Counted from the stretch's first letter, positions 27,061-36,279 are shown. The stretch is DNA of 64,000 nucleotides from Posidoniimonas polymericola (GCF_007859935.1 NZ_SJPO01000016.1:1-64000), one strand, 5' to 3'. Program-made: numbers and translations. Notes: a model not told the origin generated them from the letters alone.

Positions 27061-27390
27061 ATGAACACTTCGCGGACCAGGCGCGGGCTGTCCCTGATCG
27101 AGATGCTGGCGGTGGTGGCGGTTGTCGGCATTTTGTCGGTGCTGCTGATCCCGCGGGTGAGCGAGCACTCCTCCAGGGGTAAGACCGTCGCCTGCGACCT
27201 GAACCGCGGTGAGATCGAGCTGCAGGTGCAGCTCTGGCGGCGGGCCAGCGGCTCGTTCCCTGCGGCTAACCTGTCGGACATTGGCGCCCTGACGTCGTAT
27301 TTCCCGGACGGGCTGCCGGTTTGTCCGGTAGATGGTTCGGCTTACACGATCGACACGGCCACCGGCAGGGTCTTAGGCCACAGTCACTAA
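27061..27390 (+). CDS. GspG-like pseudopilin, first copy (109 aa)
   Basis: A class III leader 'MNTSRTRRG' is followed by LSLIEMLAVVAVVGILSVLL, with Glu at +5 of the mature pilin, as prepilin peptidase substrates require. The short C-terminal globular part ends in 'YFPDGLPVCPVDGSAY', a pattern shared with the next gene. It starts two bases after gspF. A prepilin peptidase is not in the window. It is either a major pseudopilin or one of a pair of alternative subunits. Confidence 0.9.
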   Translation: MNTSRTRRGLSLIEMLAVVAVVGILSVLLIPRVSEHSSRGKTVACDLNRGEIELQVQLWRRASGSFPAANLSDIGALTSYFPDGLPVCPVDGSAYTIDTATGRVLGHSH

Positions 27391-27535
27391 CAAAGCTTTT
27401 CGGAATTCCGTCTAGACAGTCTTGCTGCCCCCGGTTCTTGACCTAGCTTTTAACGTGCCGGGGAGACCCTTCCCGATGCGGATTAAGAATCAACTCCCCG
27501 ACGACAACTCCCTAAGTGCTTTCTGGAGTAGAACG

Positions 27536-27865
27536 ATGTTTACAAAACGCCGACCAGGCTTCTCGCTGATGGAACTGCTGGCCGTGGTGACCATCCTCGG
27601 CATCATCGCGGCGATCATCGTGCCGCGTGTGAGCGTCTCAAGTTCCACCGCGAAGACTAAGGTCAACAGCCACAACCTCGCCACGATCAACTCGGCCGTC
27701 GAGCGTTGGTATATCGAGAAGGGCTCGTGGCCGGCCGACCTAGCCACCCTAGCCGCCGACACCAACTACTTCCCGGACGGCATCCCGCTCAACCCGGTTA
27801 ATGGCAACCTCTACGAGCTCAACACGGACCACCGCGCCCAGGACTCTGGTTCGCCCCCTCCGTGA
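27536..27865 (+). CDS. GspG-like pseudopilin, second copy (109 aa)
   Basis: Leader 'MFTKRRPG' then FSLMELLAVVTILGIIAAII, with Glu at +5. The C-terminal 'YFPDGIPLNPVNGNLYEL' mirrors the 'YFPDGLPVCPVDGSAY' of the preceding gene, and both proteins are exactly 109 residues, so they look like tandem duplicates that diverged. ATG 27536 has GGAG seven bases upstream; the longer frame to 27422 has no leader-like start. The 145-base gap before it holds a CGGAATTCCG palindrome (27401-27410), so this gene may be expressed separately from gspF. Confidence 0.9.
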   Translation: MFTKRRPGFSLMELLAVVTILGIIAAIIVPRVSVSSSTAKTKVNSHNLATINSAVERWYIEKGSWPADLATLAADTNYFPDGIPLNPVNGNLYELNTDHRAQDSGSPPP

Positions 27866-27878
27866 GCCAGGCTAGCCA

Positions 27879-28376
27879 ATGTGCACCCAATCCACAAACA
27901 ACGGCGCACGCCCGGCCTGGCCGCGGCGTGCGTTTTCGTTGCTGGAGATGATGCTTGTGCTCGCCGTGCTGGGCCTGCTCAGCACGATGGCGGTCACGCG
28001 TTTCGGCCACGGCGCCCTGGCGGTGACCGACGGCGAGGGGTTGGCGCGCCAGCTGACGCTTGACCTGCGGCAGGCCCGCCGCCGCACCATCACCACCGGC
28101 GTCGACCACTATGTCCAGTTCAACCGCTCTGGCGGCGCTGTGGTCGGCTTCGTGCTCTGCCGCAGCGGCGGCGACCCAGAAGACGACACCCGGCCCATCC
28201 CGGCGGGGCTGACGGTCGCGACCGCCTCGGACACGTGGACCTTCGGCTTCGACGGCGCCCTGCAGGGCGTAGGCGGCAGCACCGCCGCAACCATCACCAG
28301 CGACACCTTCCAGTGGGTCGTTACTTGCTACCACCCCACCGGGCTGGTGGAGTGCGTGAAGCAGGCTGCCCCGTGA
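27879..28376 (+). CDS. GspH-like minor pseudopilin
   Basis: The leader ends '...RPAWPRRA' and the mature start FSLLEMMLVLAVLGLLSTMA keeps Glu at +5; Ala replaces the usual Gly before the cleavage site, which minor pseudopilins tolerate. The following 'LARQLTLDLRQARRRTITTG' helix and a beta-rich C-terminal half fit the GspH/FimT fold. It starts 13 bases after the previous stop. It would form part of the initiating tip complex of the pseudopilus with the next three genes. Confidence 0.88.
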   Translation: MCTQSTNNGARPAWPRRAFSLLEMMLVLAVLGLLSTMAVTRFGHGALAVTDGEGLARQLTLDLRQARRRTITTGVDHYVQFNRSGGAVVGFVLCRSGGDPEDDTRPIPAGLTVATASDTWTFGFDGALQGVGGSTAATITSDTFQWVVTCYHPTGLVECVKQAAP

Positions 28377-28470
28377 TCGATCGCTCCACGACGTTGACCG
28401 GCGGGCGGCGTAACCTACGCTTCCACAGAGACTTACCGCTCCCGCCGCAGGTTCTCCAGGCTTGGCCGCT

Positions 28471-28929
28471 ATGCCACCCGACAGCACACCGCCGAAACCG
28501 CGCCGCCGCTCTGGGTACTCGCTGCTCGAGTTGGTGCTCGCCATCGCATTGGCCGGCGGCACGCTAGCGCCCGCCCTGGCCTTGCTGCGCGACGGGATGA
28601 CCGTGAGTCGAGAGACCGACCAGCAGCTGCTGCTGACCAACTATGCGATACAGATCCTTGAGGAACGGATGGCGGCGGCCTCGGCGAGCTGGGACGACAC
28701 AGCGGCCAGCGGGAGCTTCGCCGCGGACGGGTTCGCCTCGATCCGCTACACGGCCACCGCGTCCGACTCGGCGACCGACGGCGGCGAGCCAAATGCTTTG
28801 ATGCACATCCACGTCACGACCTACGTCGACGAGAACGCCAACACCACCTACGACACCGGCGAGCCGAGCTGCTCGTTCCGCACCAAGGTCGCCTCGCTCC
28901 AGAGCTATGTCGATAAAGCCACCAACTAG
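28471..28929 (+). CDS. GspI/PilV-like minor pseudopilin
   Basis: Leader 'MPPDSTPPKPRRRSG' precedes YSLLELVLAIALAGGTLAPA, with Glu at +5; 'LTNYAIQILEERMAAA' is the helix pattern typical of GspI. The ATG at 28471 is used; an upstream TTG (28462) is in frame but unlikely. Its 3' end overlaps the next gene by 23 bases. The C-terminal part has a Cys near the end and is Asp/Thr-rich. Confidence 0.85.
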   Translation: MPPDSTPPKPRRRSGYSLLELVLAIALAGGTLAPALALLRDGMTVSRETDQQLLLTNYAIQILEERMAAASASWDDTAASGSFAADGFASIRYTATASDSATDGGEPNALMHIHVTTYVDENANTTYDTGEPSCSFRTKVASLQSYVDKATN

Positions 28930-29425
28930 ACGCGCGGCGATGAGCCTCATCGAGGTCATGGCCGCCGCCGCCATTACCGGCGCGCTGATGGCGTCGTCGG
29001 TGGTGCTGCTGCGCTCGAGCTACGCCGTCTGGCAGGCCCACGACGCCGACCACGAGCAGGCCGAGAACGCCCACGGCGTGCTGCGGCACATCGTGCGGAC
29101 GCTCCGCCAGGCGACCGCCGTGACCAGCATCACCGGCCCCACCGACGACGCCGGCGAGCTGGCGGTAGTGCTCGCCTCGGGTGACACGATCGCCTACACC
29201 GCGGACGCGCCCGGCTCGGTTTGGTACTGGACCTACCCGGGTCCGGTCGGCTCGCCCCTGACACGCGACGTCGACAGCCTGGTCTTCACCGGCCTGGAGG
29301 CCGACGGCGTGACCGTTGCGTCCGACCCGTCGTTGGTGCAGCTGGTCCGCGTGCGGGCCCGGTTCGGCATGCCGTCGGGCGGCGACCGCACGGTCACCTG
29401 TTCAGCCTGGATCCGATCATGGTAG
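28907..29425 (+). CDS. GspJ/PilW-like minor pseudopilin
   Basis: A short leader 'MSIKPPTRRAA' is followed by MSLIEVMAAAAITGALMASS, with Glu at +5 and Ala before the cleavage site. The 172-residue length and 'GVLRHIVRTLRQATAVTSIT' helix-strand pattern suit GspJ. It overlaps the previous gene by 23 bases in another frame, so translation is probably coupled. A downstream 'SLVFTGLEADGVTV' strand region is consistent with the GspJ beta domain. Confidence 0.83.
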   Translation: MSIKPPTRRAAMSLIEVMAAAAITGALMASSVVLLRSSYAVWQAHDADHEQAENAHGVLRHIVRTLRQATAVTSITGPTDDAGELAVVLASGDTIAYTADAPGSVWYWTYPGPVGSPLTRDVDSLVFTGLEADGVTVASDPSLVQLVRVRARFGMPSGGDRTVTCSAWIRSW

Positions 29426-29436
29426 GAGCCCGCCGC

Positions 29437-29811
29437 ATGTTGATGGCTACGAGCACCCATCGCCGCCCGCCGCGACGCGGAGCCGCCCTGCTGGTGGTGA
29501 TGTTCGTGGTGTTCATGGTGAGCTCGCTGACGCTCAACGTCCTGGTCACCGAGACCCAGCAGGCGGCGGTTGCGCGGAACGTGCGGGACTACGAACGCGC
29601 GCTCTACCTGGCCAACGCCGGCGTCCACCAGGGCTGCGCCGAGCTTATCGCCGACCCCAACTTCCGCGGCCTGCTGACCGACGGCGGCTACCCAGGCGAC
29701 GACTCGTTCACGATCTCCATCGCCGACGGCGCCGCCGGGCAGGTGGATGTTCTTGCTGTGGGGATCGCCGGCGAAGCCACCCGCACGGTCCAAGCCACCA
29801 TCGAGTTTTAA
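29437..29811 (+). CDS. PilX/GspK-like pilus assembly protein
   Basis: The N-terminus 'RRPPRRGAALLVVMFVVFMV' is a prepilin-like leader and membrane helix lacking Glu at +5, as in GspK and PilX. Glu and Gln follow the helix ('VTETQQAAVARNVRDYERAL'), and 'RALYLANAGVHQGCAELI' matches the PilX-type A-x-x-A-G helix. ATG 29437 with AGGAG eight bases upstream is preferred to the in-frame ATG at 29419. At 124 residues it is much shorter than a GspK, so it may cap the pseudopilus tip without the usual GspK alpha domain. Confidence 0.8.
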   Translation: MLMATSTHRRPPRRGAALLVVMFVVFMVSSLTLNVLVTETQQAAVARNVRDYERALYLANAGVHQGCAELIADPNFRGLLTDGGYPGDDSFTISIADGAAGQVDVLAVGIAGEATRTVQATIEF

Positions 29812-29823
29812 CCTCACGCAATT

Positions 29824-31401
29824 ATGAGCTTATCTACTTCCACCAATGACCGCCGACAGGCCAGCGAACGCCGAGGCAGCGGCGAGCGTCGCCGCAACTC
29901 GGACGACAGGCATGTCGTGATTGAGGTCTGCGACACTAAGCTGCGTGCGGTGATCACGGTGCGAGGTTCGTCAGACGAGCCTCCGCTGCTGATCACCCGT
30001 CTGCACCCGTGGCGGGACGAAGCCTCGTCGCCGGCGTCGGCGGTCGACCCGACCGAGCTGGCCGCGGCGTTCAAGACGCTCGCGGCCGAGGAACGCCTCA
30101 GCGGCTCCGAGGCGGTCGTCCTGCTGGGCGCCCGCCTCTGCGTTACGCGGACCGCCACGGGCGGCGCGAGCGAGGCCGACCGGCAGGTCAAGGAGCTCGA
30201 GGAGCGTGGCCAGCTGTACCTGGCCCTCGGCGGAGGCGACGTCTGCATCGCTAAGAGCGTCGCGGCGATCGACGCCCGGCACCGGCACGCGATGGTCTCG
30301 ATGGCGAGCCAACGCGTGGTCGACGCGGTCGCCGAAGCGGCGCACCAGGCCGGTTTGAACCTGCGGCGGGTCGAGTCGTCGATGGTCTCGCTGTGCCGGG
30401 CGCACCGCATGCTGCACCCCGACGAGCAGGCGCCAGCGCTGCTCGTTTCGGCGCACGAAGAGGGGCTGTCGATCGGCGTTACCCACAACGGGCGTCTGCT
30501 GTTGGAGTACTTGCCGGGCGGGTCGCAGACCTCTGACCAGGCGCACCAGATGCTCGACCAGCACCTGGGCCGTTTCCAGCGGGTCGCCCAGCGGGCGATA
30601 GTGGGCGATAAGCACGAGCTGACCACCGCGTACGTGACCGGCTCGCCAGTGGCGTGCAAGGCCGCGGTGGCGGCCCTCCAGAAGACCCCGAGTCTGAACG
30701 TCAGGACCCTCGTCGCATCGCCCGACCGGCACTGGCGGCTGCGGGACGGCGAGCCGGGCGAGGAATTTGCCGCGGGCTTGGGCGCGTCGATGGTGAAACG
30801 CTACCCCGACCAGCTCGACGACGCCCCGAACCTGCTGGAGAACTGGATCCGCGAGAGCCGCAAGCACCTCCGCCCCATCTTGCTGCGGTCCGCCGCTCCG
30901 CTAGCGGCGGTGCTGCTGATCGCCGCGGTGATGCTCGGGATGAATCTCTCGGTGTCGATGCGGAACCAGAGCCTGGTCGACCGCGTCGCGGAGGCCGAAC
31001 CGGTAAGAACCCGCTACGACCAGCTCCGGGCAGAGCTGTCGGCCTCCGAAGCGAAATTATCCTCGCTCAGGCGTCTAGCGGACGGGCTCCCGAGCAATCC
31101 GGTCGACGAGGTCGTGCAGCGGATCGGACACTGCTTGCCAGGCGATGTGTGGGTCGATCGCCTGGCGGTGACCAATCAGGTGGAAACGACCATATCGGGC
31201 TCTGGTTTCACCGAGAGCGGGGTGTTTGAGTTTGTCGGTCACATCGAGTCAATGCCCGGTGCGAACAACGCCTCGCTGCAGGAAACCGGCGTCCGTCAGG
31301 CGCCTCAAGGGCCAGTAACCAGCTTCAATATGACGGTCGAATTCGACCTATCCGGGGGACAGAGCCCCAAATTGGAGGCCGACGATGAACGATCTCATTG
31401 A
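29824..31401 (+). CDS. PilM-PilN (GspL-like) fusion protein
   Basis: After a basic, disordered leader ('RRQASERRGSGERRRN'), residues of about 28-330 look like the actin-like PilM/GspL cytoplasmic domain. 'HLRPILLRSAAPLAAVLLIA' begins one membrane segment near residue 360. The periplasmic remainder has a coiled coil and a ferredoxin-like 'DVWVDRLAVTNQVETTISGS' segment like PilN. One 525-residue protein would thus replace separate PilM and PilN. It should dock GspE at the inner membrane and bind the PilO-like protein encoded next (17-base overlap). Confidence 0.82.
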   Translation: MSLSTSTNDRRQASERRGSGERRRNSDDRHVVIEVCDTKLRAVITVRGSSDEPPLLITRLHPWRDEASSPASAVDPTELAAAFKTLAAEERLSGSEAVVLLGARLCVTRTATGGASEADRQVKELEERGQLYLALGGGDVCIAKSVAAIDARHRHAMVSMASQRVVDAVAEAAHQAGLNLRRVESSMVSLCRAHRMLHPDEQAPALLVSAHEEGLSIGVTHNGRLLLEYLPGGSQTSDQAHQMLDQHLGRFQRVAQRAIVGDKHELTTAYVTGSPVACKAAVAALQKTPSLNVRTLVASPDRHWRLRDGEPGEEFAAGLGASMVKRYPDQLDDAPNLLENWIRESRKHLRPILLRSAAPLAAVLLIAAVMLGMNLSVSMRNQSLVDRVAEAEPVRTRYDQLRAELSASEAKLSSLRRLADGLPSNPVDEVVQRIGHCLPGDVWVDRLAVTNQVETTISGSGFTESGVFEFVGHIESMPGANNASLQETGVRQAPQGPVTSFNMTVEFDLSGGQSPKLEADDERSH

Positions 31402-31996
31402 CAAGTTCTGTGCTAGCAAGCGTCGCTGGCTAATCGTTACAGCCGTTACGATTCTGATTGGCCTTCTGACCGTGCTGCCACTTTCCGATGAGTATGGTGC
31501 GCTCTGTGAGGAAAGATCCATGCTCGAGCAGGAGCTGGCCGATTCGCTCCGCGTTGCGAACAACCTGCCCAAGCTCGATCAGAGGCTCAAAGAGAAGCTG
31601 AACGAACTCAACGAAGTCGAAAGCCGGACAGTCGACGAAGAGGCGGTGAGCGACTTCCGCAGCCGGTTGATTGCGATCGCACGCGACACCGGCTGCCGGG
31701 TGCGTCGGATCAGCTTCGGCTCGACGAGGTCGCGGCAGTGGTACGAGGACGACAACGTCATGGCGTCCGACGCCTCGGCGGCGGACCGGAAGAAGACGCC
31801 CTTTGCGGTAGAAACCCGGCCGGTGTCGCTGTCGGTCACCGGGAGCACCGCGTCGGTGAGAAAACTGATCGGCCGCGTCCGCAGTGACGGCGTCATGCAG
31901 CATGTGAAATTCCTAGAGATGCGATCGTCGGGCAAGAACCGGCAGTCGGTGCAACTAGACATAGAGTTGTGGTGCTACTCACTCGCCAGCGTGTAG
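31385..31996 (+). CDS. PilO/GspM-like inner-membrane protein
   Basis: The 203-residue protein has one N-terminal membrane segment ('WLIVTAVTILIGLLTVLPLS', about residues 15-34), a Glu/Leu-rich coiled coil and a C-terminal ferredoxin-like region ('SLSVTGSTASVRKLIGRVRS'), the plan of PilO. It overlaps the PilM-PilN fusion gene, as expected for its partner. These proteins align the inner-membrane platform with the secretin. Sequence identity in this family is usually low; the call rests on architecture and position. Confidence 0.8.
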   Translation: MNDLIDKFCASKRRWLIVTAVTILIGLLTVLPLSDEYGALCEERSMLEQELADSLRVANNLPKLDQRLKEKLNELNEVESRTVDEEAVSDFRSRLIAIARDTGCRVRRISFGSTRSRQWYEDDNVMASDASAADRKKTPFAVETRPVSLSVTGSTASVRKLIGRVRSDGVMQHVKFLEMRSSGKNRQSVQLDIELWCYSLASV

Positions 31997-32028
31997 CACA
32001 CTCGAAACTACCGCGTCACGGAGGACGC

Positions 32029-34047
32029 ATGCCAGCGGGCCGAGCAGACTACCCGACCCGCCCACGTCGTATCGCGTGGGTGCAACGCGCCGCCTTGCTG
32101 GCCGCCGTGTGGGCGGGGTGCGCCTCTGCGGTAGGAGACGCCCAAGAGCCGCTGCCGGTCATGCCGACGCTGCCGTCGCCCCCAATGGCGGACGCCGCCG
32201 GGCCCGCCCTTGCGGCCGAGAAGCCAAGCCGCTCGCTGGTCGAGGCCCTCGAGACCCACGGCGACCTGACGCTGCAGAACGGCACGCTCAAGTCGGCCCT
32301 GTTCACGATCGGCGAACAGTGGGGCATCAATATCGTCACCGGCGAGATCGACGGCGCCGTGAACGGCGTGTTCCGCGACGCCCCGCTCCGTGAGATCCTC
32401 GACTCCATCCTGCTGAGCAACGGCTACGGCTACCGGCCCGTTGGCCAGAGCCTGGTTGTGACCCGGCTCAGCGAGCTCGGGCAGGTCAACCCGTTCTTTG
32501 TCTCCGAGACCATCCCGATCGCCGTCGCGGACGTCAACGAGGTCGTGCAGGGGGCCTCGCTGCTGTCGACGCCCAATGGCCAGGTGCGGGCGATTCCTTC
32601 GGCCCGCGCGGTGGTGGTGCTCGACTTTGCCGACCGCGTCGAGAAGATCCGCGAGTTCATCAAGGCGATTGACGCGGCGACCGCCCGCTCGAACGGCACG
32701 TCGGCGGCGTCGCCCAACCGTCCGCTCGAGGTGGCCTACCTCAAGACCCACCACGTCACCGCTCAGGACATGCTCGAGCTGCTCAGCGCGGTGATGAGCT
32801 CCGCCGGCAAGGCGACCGTACTCCCGCGCGAAGACCGGCTGCTGGTGGTCGATTACCCAGAGAACGTACGGATGGTCCGCGAGGTGGTCGCCCACGCCGA
32901 CCGGCCACGCCCTCAGGTGGTGATTCAGGCCCTAATTTATGACATCAGCCTGCAGGATCTGGAGGAGCTCGGCCTCAACTGGCACAGCGTCAGCAACGGC
33001 AACCTGGCTGGGGCGACCATCAGCGGTGGCGGAGGGGTCGCGGGGTCCGGCGCCCTCAACGCCGGGACCGGCACGCTCATCAACTCGGTGACCAAGGTCC
33101 CGTTCGCCGACGGCGCGGCTGGCGGGGCGTTCACGCTGTACAACCTGAGCAACAACTTCAGCATGGCCGCCGTGGCGATGGCGCTGCAGAACGCGGCCGA
33201 CTCGCGGCTGCTCGCCTCGCCCAACGTAACGGTGGTCGAGAACGAGCTGGCGACCATCCAAAGCGTTTCGGAGATCCCCTACCAGCAGCTGACGCAGACC
33301 GCGGCGGGCGGCAACATCGGCACCACGGCCTTCAAGGAGGCCGGCATCACCCTCAACGTGACGCCGAAGATCGGCATGGACGGCACCATCCAGATGCAGG
33401 TCTCGCCCGAGTTCAGCCGTCTGACCGGTTTCACGCCCGGCGACAACCAGCCGATCATCGACAAGCGGATCGCGACCACGCACGTGCGGATCGCTAACGG
33501 CCACACGTTCGTCATCGGCGGCCTCCGCCAGAGGAGCGACGTCGGCGACTTCAAGGGGATCCCGTTCCTCAAGGACGTGCGGTTCATCGGGCCGCTGTTC
33601 CGCTCCCACGAGACCGACATCCGCGAGAGCGAGCTGATGGTGTTCATCCGGCCAACGATTGTCGGGTGCGCCGAGCCGCTGTGCGAGCGGGAGCAGCGCA
33701 CGGCCGACACGGTCGATTGCCGGCTCGAGCGGATCCCGGCGGCCGAGGGCTGCCCCGGCGGGTGCGCGTCTGCGTCTGACTGCGGCTCAGCATCGCTCGG
33801 CCCCGAGCCGTACTACCCGACCGAAGCCGGCGGCGAGCCCTACGGTCGGACCATGCCCCACAACCCGTCCCTCCGCCGGCTGCCGCCCATCGGCGACGCG
33901 CAGGCCCAGCCTGCCGACGGCTTCGCGGGCGGGCTGCGCCGCGGCTACGACGCCCGTTACCGAGCCGCCAACGCCCCCCAACCGGCCACGCCGGAGCCAG
34001 AGGAAAAGGGCAAGCGTTCCAGCTTCATCGGTCGACTCTGGCGCTAG
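32029..34047 (+). CDS. Outer-membrane secretin (GspD/PilQ family) with a cysteine-rich tail
   Basis: GGAGG five bases before ATG 32029 fixes the start (672 aa). A signal segment is followed by an N0/STN-like domain ('LKSALFTIGEQWGINIVTGE'), N1/N3 repeats ('RPLEVAYLKTHHVTAQDMLE') and the secretin core ending 'HTFVIGGLRQRS' and 'PFLKDVRFIGPLFRS', a highly conserved pattern. After 'ELMVFIRPTIVG' comes an unusual tail of about 120 residues with at least eight Cys (e.g. 'CPGGCASASDCGSA'), then a Pro/Arg-rich end. The core forms the outer-membrane exit gate; the role of the tail is unknown. Confidence 0.93.
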   Translation: MPAGRADYPTRPRRIAWVQRAALLAAVWAGCASAVGDAQEPLPVMPTLPSPPMADAAGPALAAEKPSRSLVEALETHGDLTLQNGTLKSALFTIGEQWGINIVTGEIDGAVNGVFRDAPLREILDSILLSNGYGYRPVGQSLVVTRLSELGQVNPFFVSETIPIAVADVNEVVQGASLLSTPNGQVRAIPSARAVVVLDFADRVEKIREFIKAIDAATARSNGTSAASPNRPLEVAYLKTHHVTAQDMLELLSAVMSSAGKATVLPREDRLLVVDYPENVRMVREVVAHADRPRPQVVIQALIYDISLQDLEELGLNWHSVSNGNLAGATISGGGGVAGSGALNAGTGTLINSVTKVPFADGAAGGAFTLYNLSNNFSMAAVAMALQNAADSRLLASPNVTVVENELATIQSVSEIPYQQLTQTAAGGNIGTTAFKEAGITLNVTPKIGMDGTIQMQVSPEFSRLTGFTPGDNQPIIDKRIATTHVRIANGHTFVIGGLRQRSDVGDFKGIPFLKDVRFIGPLFRSHETDIRESELMVFIRPTIVGCAEPLCEREQRTADTVDCRLERIPAAEGCPGGCASASDCGSASLGPEPYYPTEAGGEPYGRTMPHNPSLRRLPPIGDAQAQPADGFAGGLRRGYDARYRAANAPQPATPEPEEKGKRSSFIGRLWR

Positions 34048-34186
34048 CGCCGCCCGCACAACCCGCACGATCAGCCTGCAGGCGACAGCCGTTCATCGAG
34101 GCATCCGCCGCACATTCTCAGGCGTGCTAGAGTTGACGGGCCCGCAATTTATGTGGATGCCCCGTACTTCCGCCCGCTTGATCTTA

Positions 34187-34639
34187 ATGCCCCTGCCGCT
34201 CCACAAATCGCTCGCGGCCGCCGCCGTGGCCATGCTCGTTGTGGCCGGCTGCGCGGAGGAGCCGGCCCCGCTACCAACGCTGCCTACGCCGGTCCGCGAG
34301 CCAAGCACCCGGCTGCCCGAGACCCCTGACGACGCTGAGGCAACGCCGCACCGGGTGGCGCAGTGGACCCCTCCTTACCCGCAGCGTGAAGAACTTTTTG
34401 CTCCACCGCAGCGGAGCCGCTCTACCGCACGTCGGAGCGGCGGCGGCGACGATGACGAGTCGGTTCAGCTGATTGGCTTCGTGACTGTCGACGAGATCAA
34501 GGCCGTGTTGTCAATCGACGGGGTGATCGCCTCCGTAGCGGCGGGGACTCAGAAGTACGGCATCGAGGTGATCGCGATCACGCCGCCCGAGGTGGTGCTG
34601 CAACGCGGACGCAACCGCTGGACGGCTTCGCTAGACTAG
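34187..34639 (+). CDS. Small lipoprotein at the end of the secretion operon (PilP-like?)
   Basis: From ATG 34187 the leader 'MPLPLHKSLAAAAVAMLVVA' leads to a lipobox V-A-G-C, so this is a lipoprotein of 150 residues; an earlier ATG at 34151 is in frame. A Pro-rich linker precedes a compact C-terminal domain ('SVQLIGFVTVDEIKAVLSID') with the beta-strand spacing of PilP/GspC homology-region domains. Its position behind PilM-N, PilO and the secretin supports a PilP-like link between platform and secretin. Its stop codon overlaps the stop of the convergent gene. Confidence 0.72.
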   Translation: MPLPLHKSLAAAAVAMLVVAGCAEEPAPLPTLPTPVREPSTRLPETPDDAEATPHRVAQWTPPYPQREELFAPPQRSRSTARRSGGGDDDESVQLIGFVTVDEIKAVLSIDGVIASVAAGTQKYGIEVIAITPPEVVLQRGRNRWTASLD

Positions 34640-36279
34640 GGCGCCTCAACCGCGGGGCGTTCGGAGTCGCCCCAGGGGTTGGTGGGCCCCGGGGCCGGGA
34701 TCTTCGCCAGCTCGTCTTCGATGATCCGCTGGGGCGTCGTCAGCCGTGATTGCCGGACCTCCGCGGCCGCCAGGAACAGGTTGATCAGCAGCGAGCAGGC
34801 CGCGACGCCAAACACAATCAGACCGGTGGTCAGCAGTTCGACCTCAGAAACGTTGCCCCGCGCGGTCTGCTCCAGCATGGCGACCGGGCTGACGACATCC
34901 CAGTAGCTGAAGCCGGCCCGGCGCACGCTGTTAAACGACGCGTCGATGGCGTAGGGCAGGGCGTTGCCGGCCAGCAGCAACAACAGGTGCACCAGGAAGC
35001 CGCCGATCAGGCTCAACGCGGCAATCTTGCGGAGCAGCATGATCACGATCCGCCCAAATCCGAGGTACGAAACTACGTAGGCCACGGCCGCCAAGTACGT
35101 CACGAGCAGCGACAGCCCGCCCGGACCACTCGACCTGCCAGACTCCTGCACGAACCAGGCCAGCAGCAGCAGGTAGCACAGGTTGGCCAGCACAAAAAAG
35201 AACCCGGTTCCCGGGCCGGGCGAGAGCAGCGTGAACGCGGCGCGGCCGATCGCCGTCTTGGGGAGCGTGCGGCGGACGCGGGGCGAGAGGACCGGCTCTT
35301 CGCTGGTCAGGAACATCCCCATGGCAGTCCAGTAGAATACACCAACCATGAACATCGCGACCGCGATCTCAGGGTCCCTGGAGACCAGCCACACGGCCGC
35401 CATCCACCCGATAAACGCGGCCTGTTGCACCAGCATGGCCGCCCGGAGCGGGGTCGAACGGTTGGCGCTGGTGAATGTGTTGCAGGCCACCGCCAACGCG
35501 TAGGCGAGCAGGAACGTGGTGGCGACCGCGGTAGCGATGGCCCCCATCGCGATCCAAAAGCTGGTCTGCTGGTAGGAGCGGTAGCCGTTCTCGACGAGCT
35601 CCTCGATCAATTCGAACGAGTTGTAGAACAGCAGCAAGAGCGCGGTGATAAACACAACGTTCATCATGATCTGCAGGTACCGCACCCGCGCCAGCGACGC
35701 CAGGAGCAGCCCCACCAGCGACAGCCCGAGCGACGCGACCACCCCCATCCCGGGCAGCAGCACCAGCGTCAGCGCGTCGACGCCCCGCAGCAGGTACGCG
35801 AAGGCGAGGCACGGCGCCATCGCCGACAGGTACATCGCCACCTGCAGCGCCGAGCTGCCGAGCTTGCCGTTGATCACTTGGTACGGCGACAGCGCAGAGA
35901 CCGTCAGCACGTCGCGGGTGTTCTCTTCCTGCTCGCTCGCCAGCGAGCGGAACGCCGAGAACGGCGCCACGACCAGCAGCGGGAACGACAAGATCCACGC
36001 GTACCACTGGAAGAGCTGGCCGCCGAACGCGCCGTAGTAGGCCGCCGGGCCGATCATCGCCAGGCCACCGATCGTCACGATCCAGCACCCGCCCAGCAGC
36101 AGCAGGTACCAGATGACAAACTGCTGGCTCTTGAGGGCCTGGCGGGTCTCCTTGACCAGGATCGGGTTGATGTAGTCGCTCACCAACTCCAGCCGCTGAT
36201 CGATCCAAGCGAAGGCCCGCCCGATGCGGGAGGTAGCGGACGCGGCGGGGTCCGGTGGTTCGGATGGGTTGTCGGTCAT
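34636..36279 (-). CDS. ABC-2-type transporter permease
   Basis: The 547-residue protein has about a dozen hydrophobic segments. 'YINPILVKETRQALKSQQFV' near the start and 'SLASEQEENTRDVLTVSALS' (about residues 111-130) are typical of ABC-2/NatB-like permeases, the latter being the coupling region that contacts the ATPase. The start overlaps the ATPase gene by four bases (ATGA). Together with the ATPase and the exported 772-residue protein it resembles planctomycete relatives of Gld-type ABC systems. Substrate unknown. It ends in a CTAG shared with the convergent lipoprotein stop. Confidence 0.88.
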   Translation of the reverse strand: MTDNPSEPPDPAASATSRIGRAFAWIDQRLELVSDYINPILVKETRQALKSQQFVIWYLLLLGGCWIVTIGGLAMIGPAAYYGAFGGQLFQWYAWILSFPLLVVAPFSAFRSLASEQEENTRDVLTVSALSPYQVINGKLGSSALQVAMYLSAMAPCLAFAYLLRGVDALTLVLLPGMGVVASLGLSLVGLLLASLARVRYLQIMMNVVFITALLLLFYNSFELIEELVENGYRSYQQTSFWIAMGAIATAVATTFLLAYALAVACNTFTSANRSTPLRAAMLVQQAAFIGWMAAVWLVSRDPEIAVAMFMVGVFYWTAMGMFLTSEEPVLSPRVRRTLPKTAIGRAAFTLLSPGPGTGFFFVLANLCYLLLLAWFVQESGRSSGPGGLSLLVTYLAAVAYVVSYLGFGRIVIMLLRKIAALSLIGGFLVHLLLLLAGNALPYAIDASFNSVRRAGFSYWDVVSPVAMLEQTARGNVSEVELLTTGLIVFGVAACSLLINLFLAAAEVRQSRLTTPQRIIEDELAKIPAPGPTNPWGDSERPAVEAP

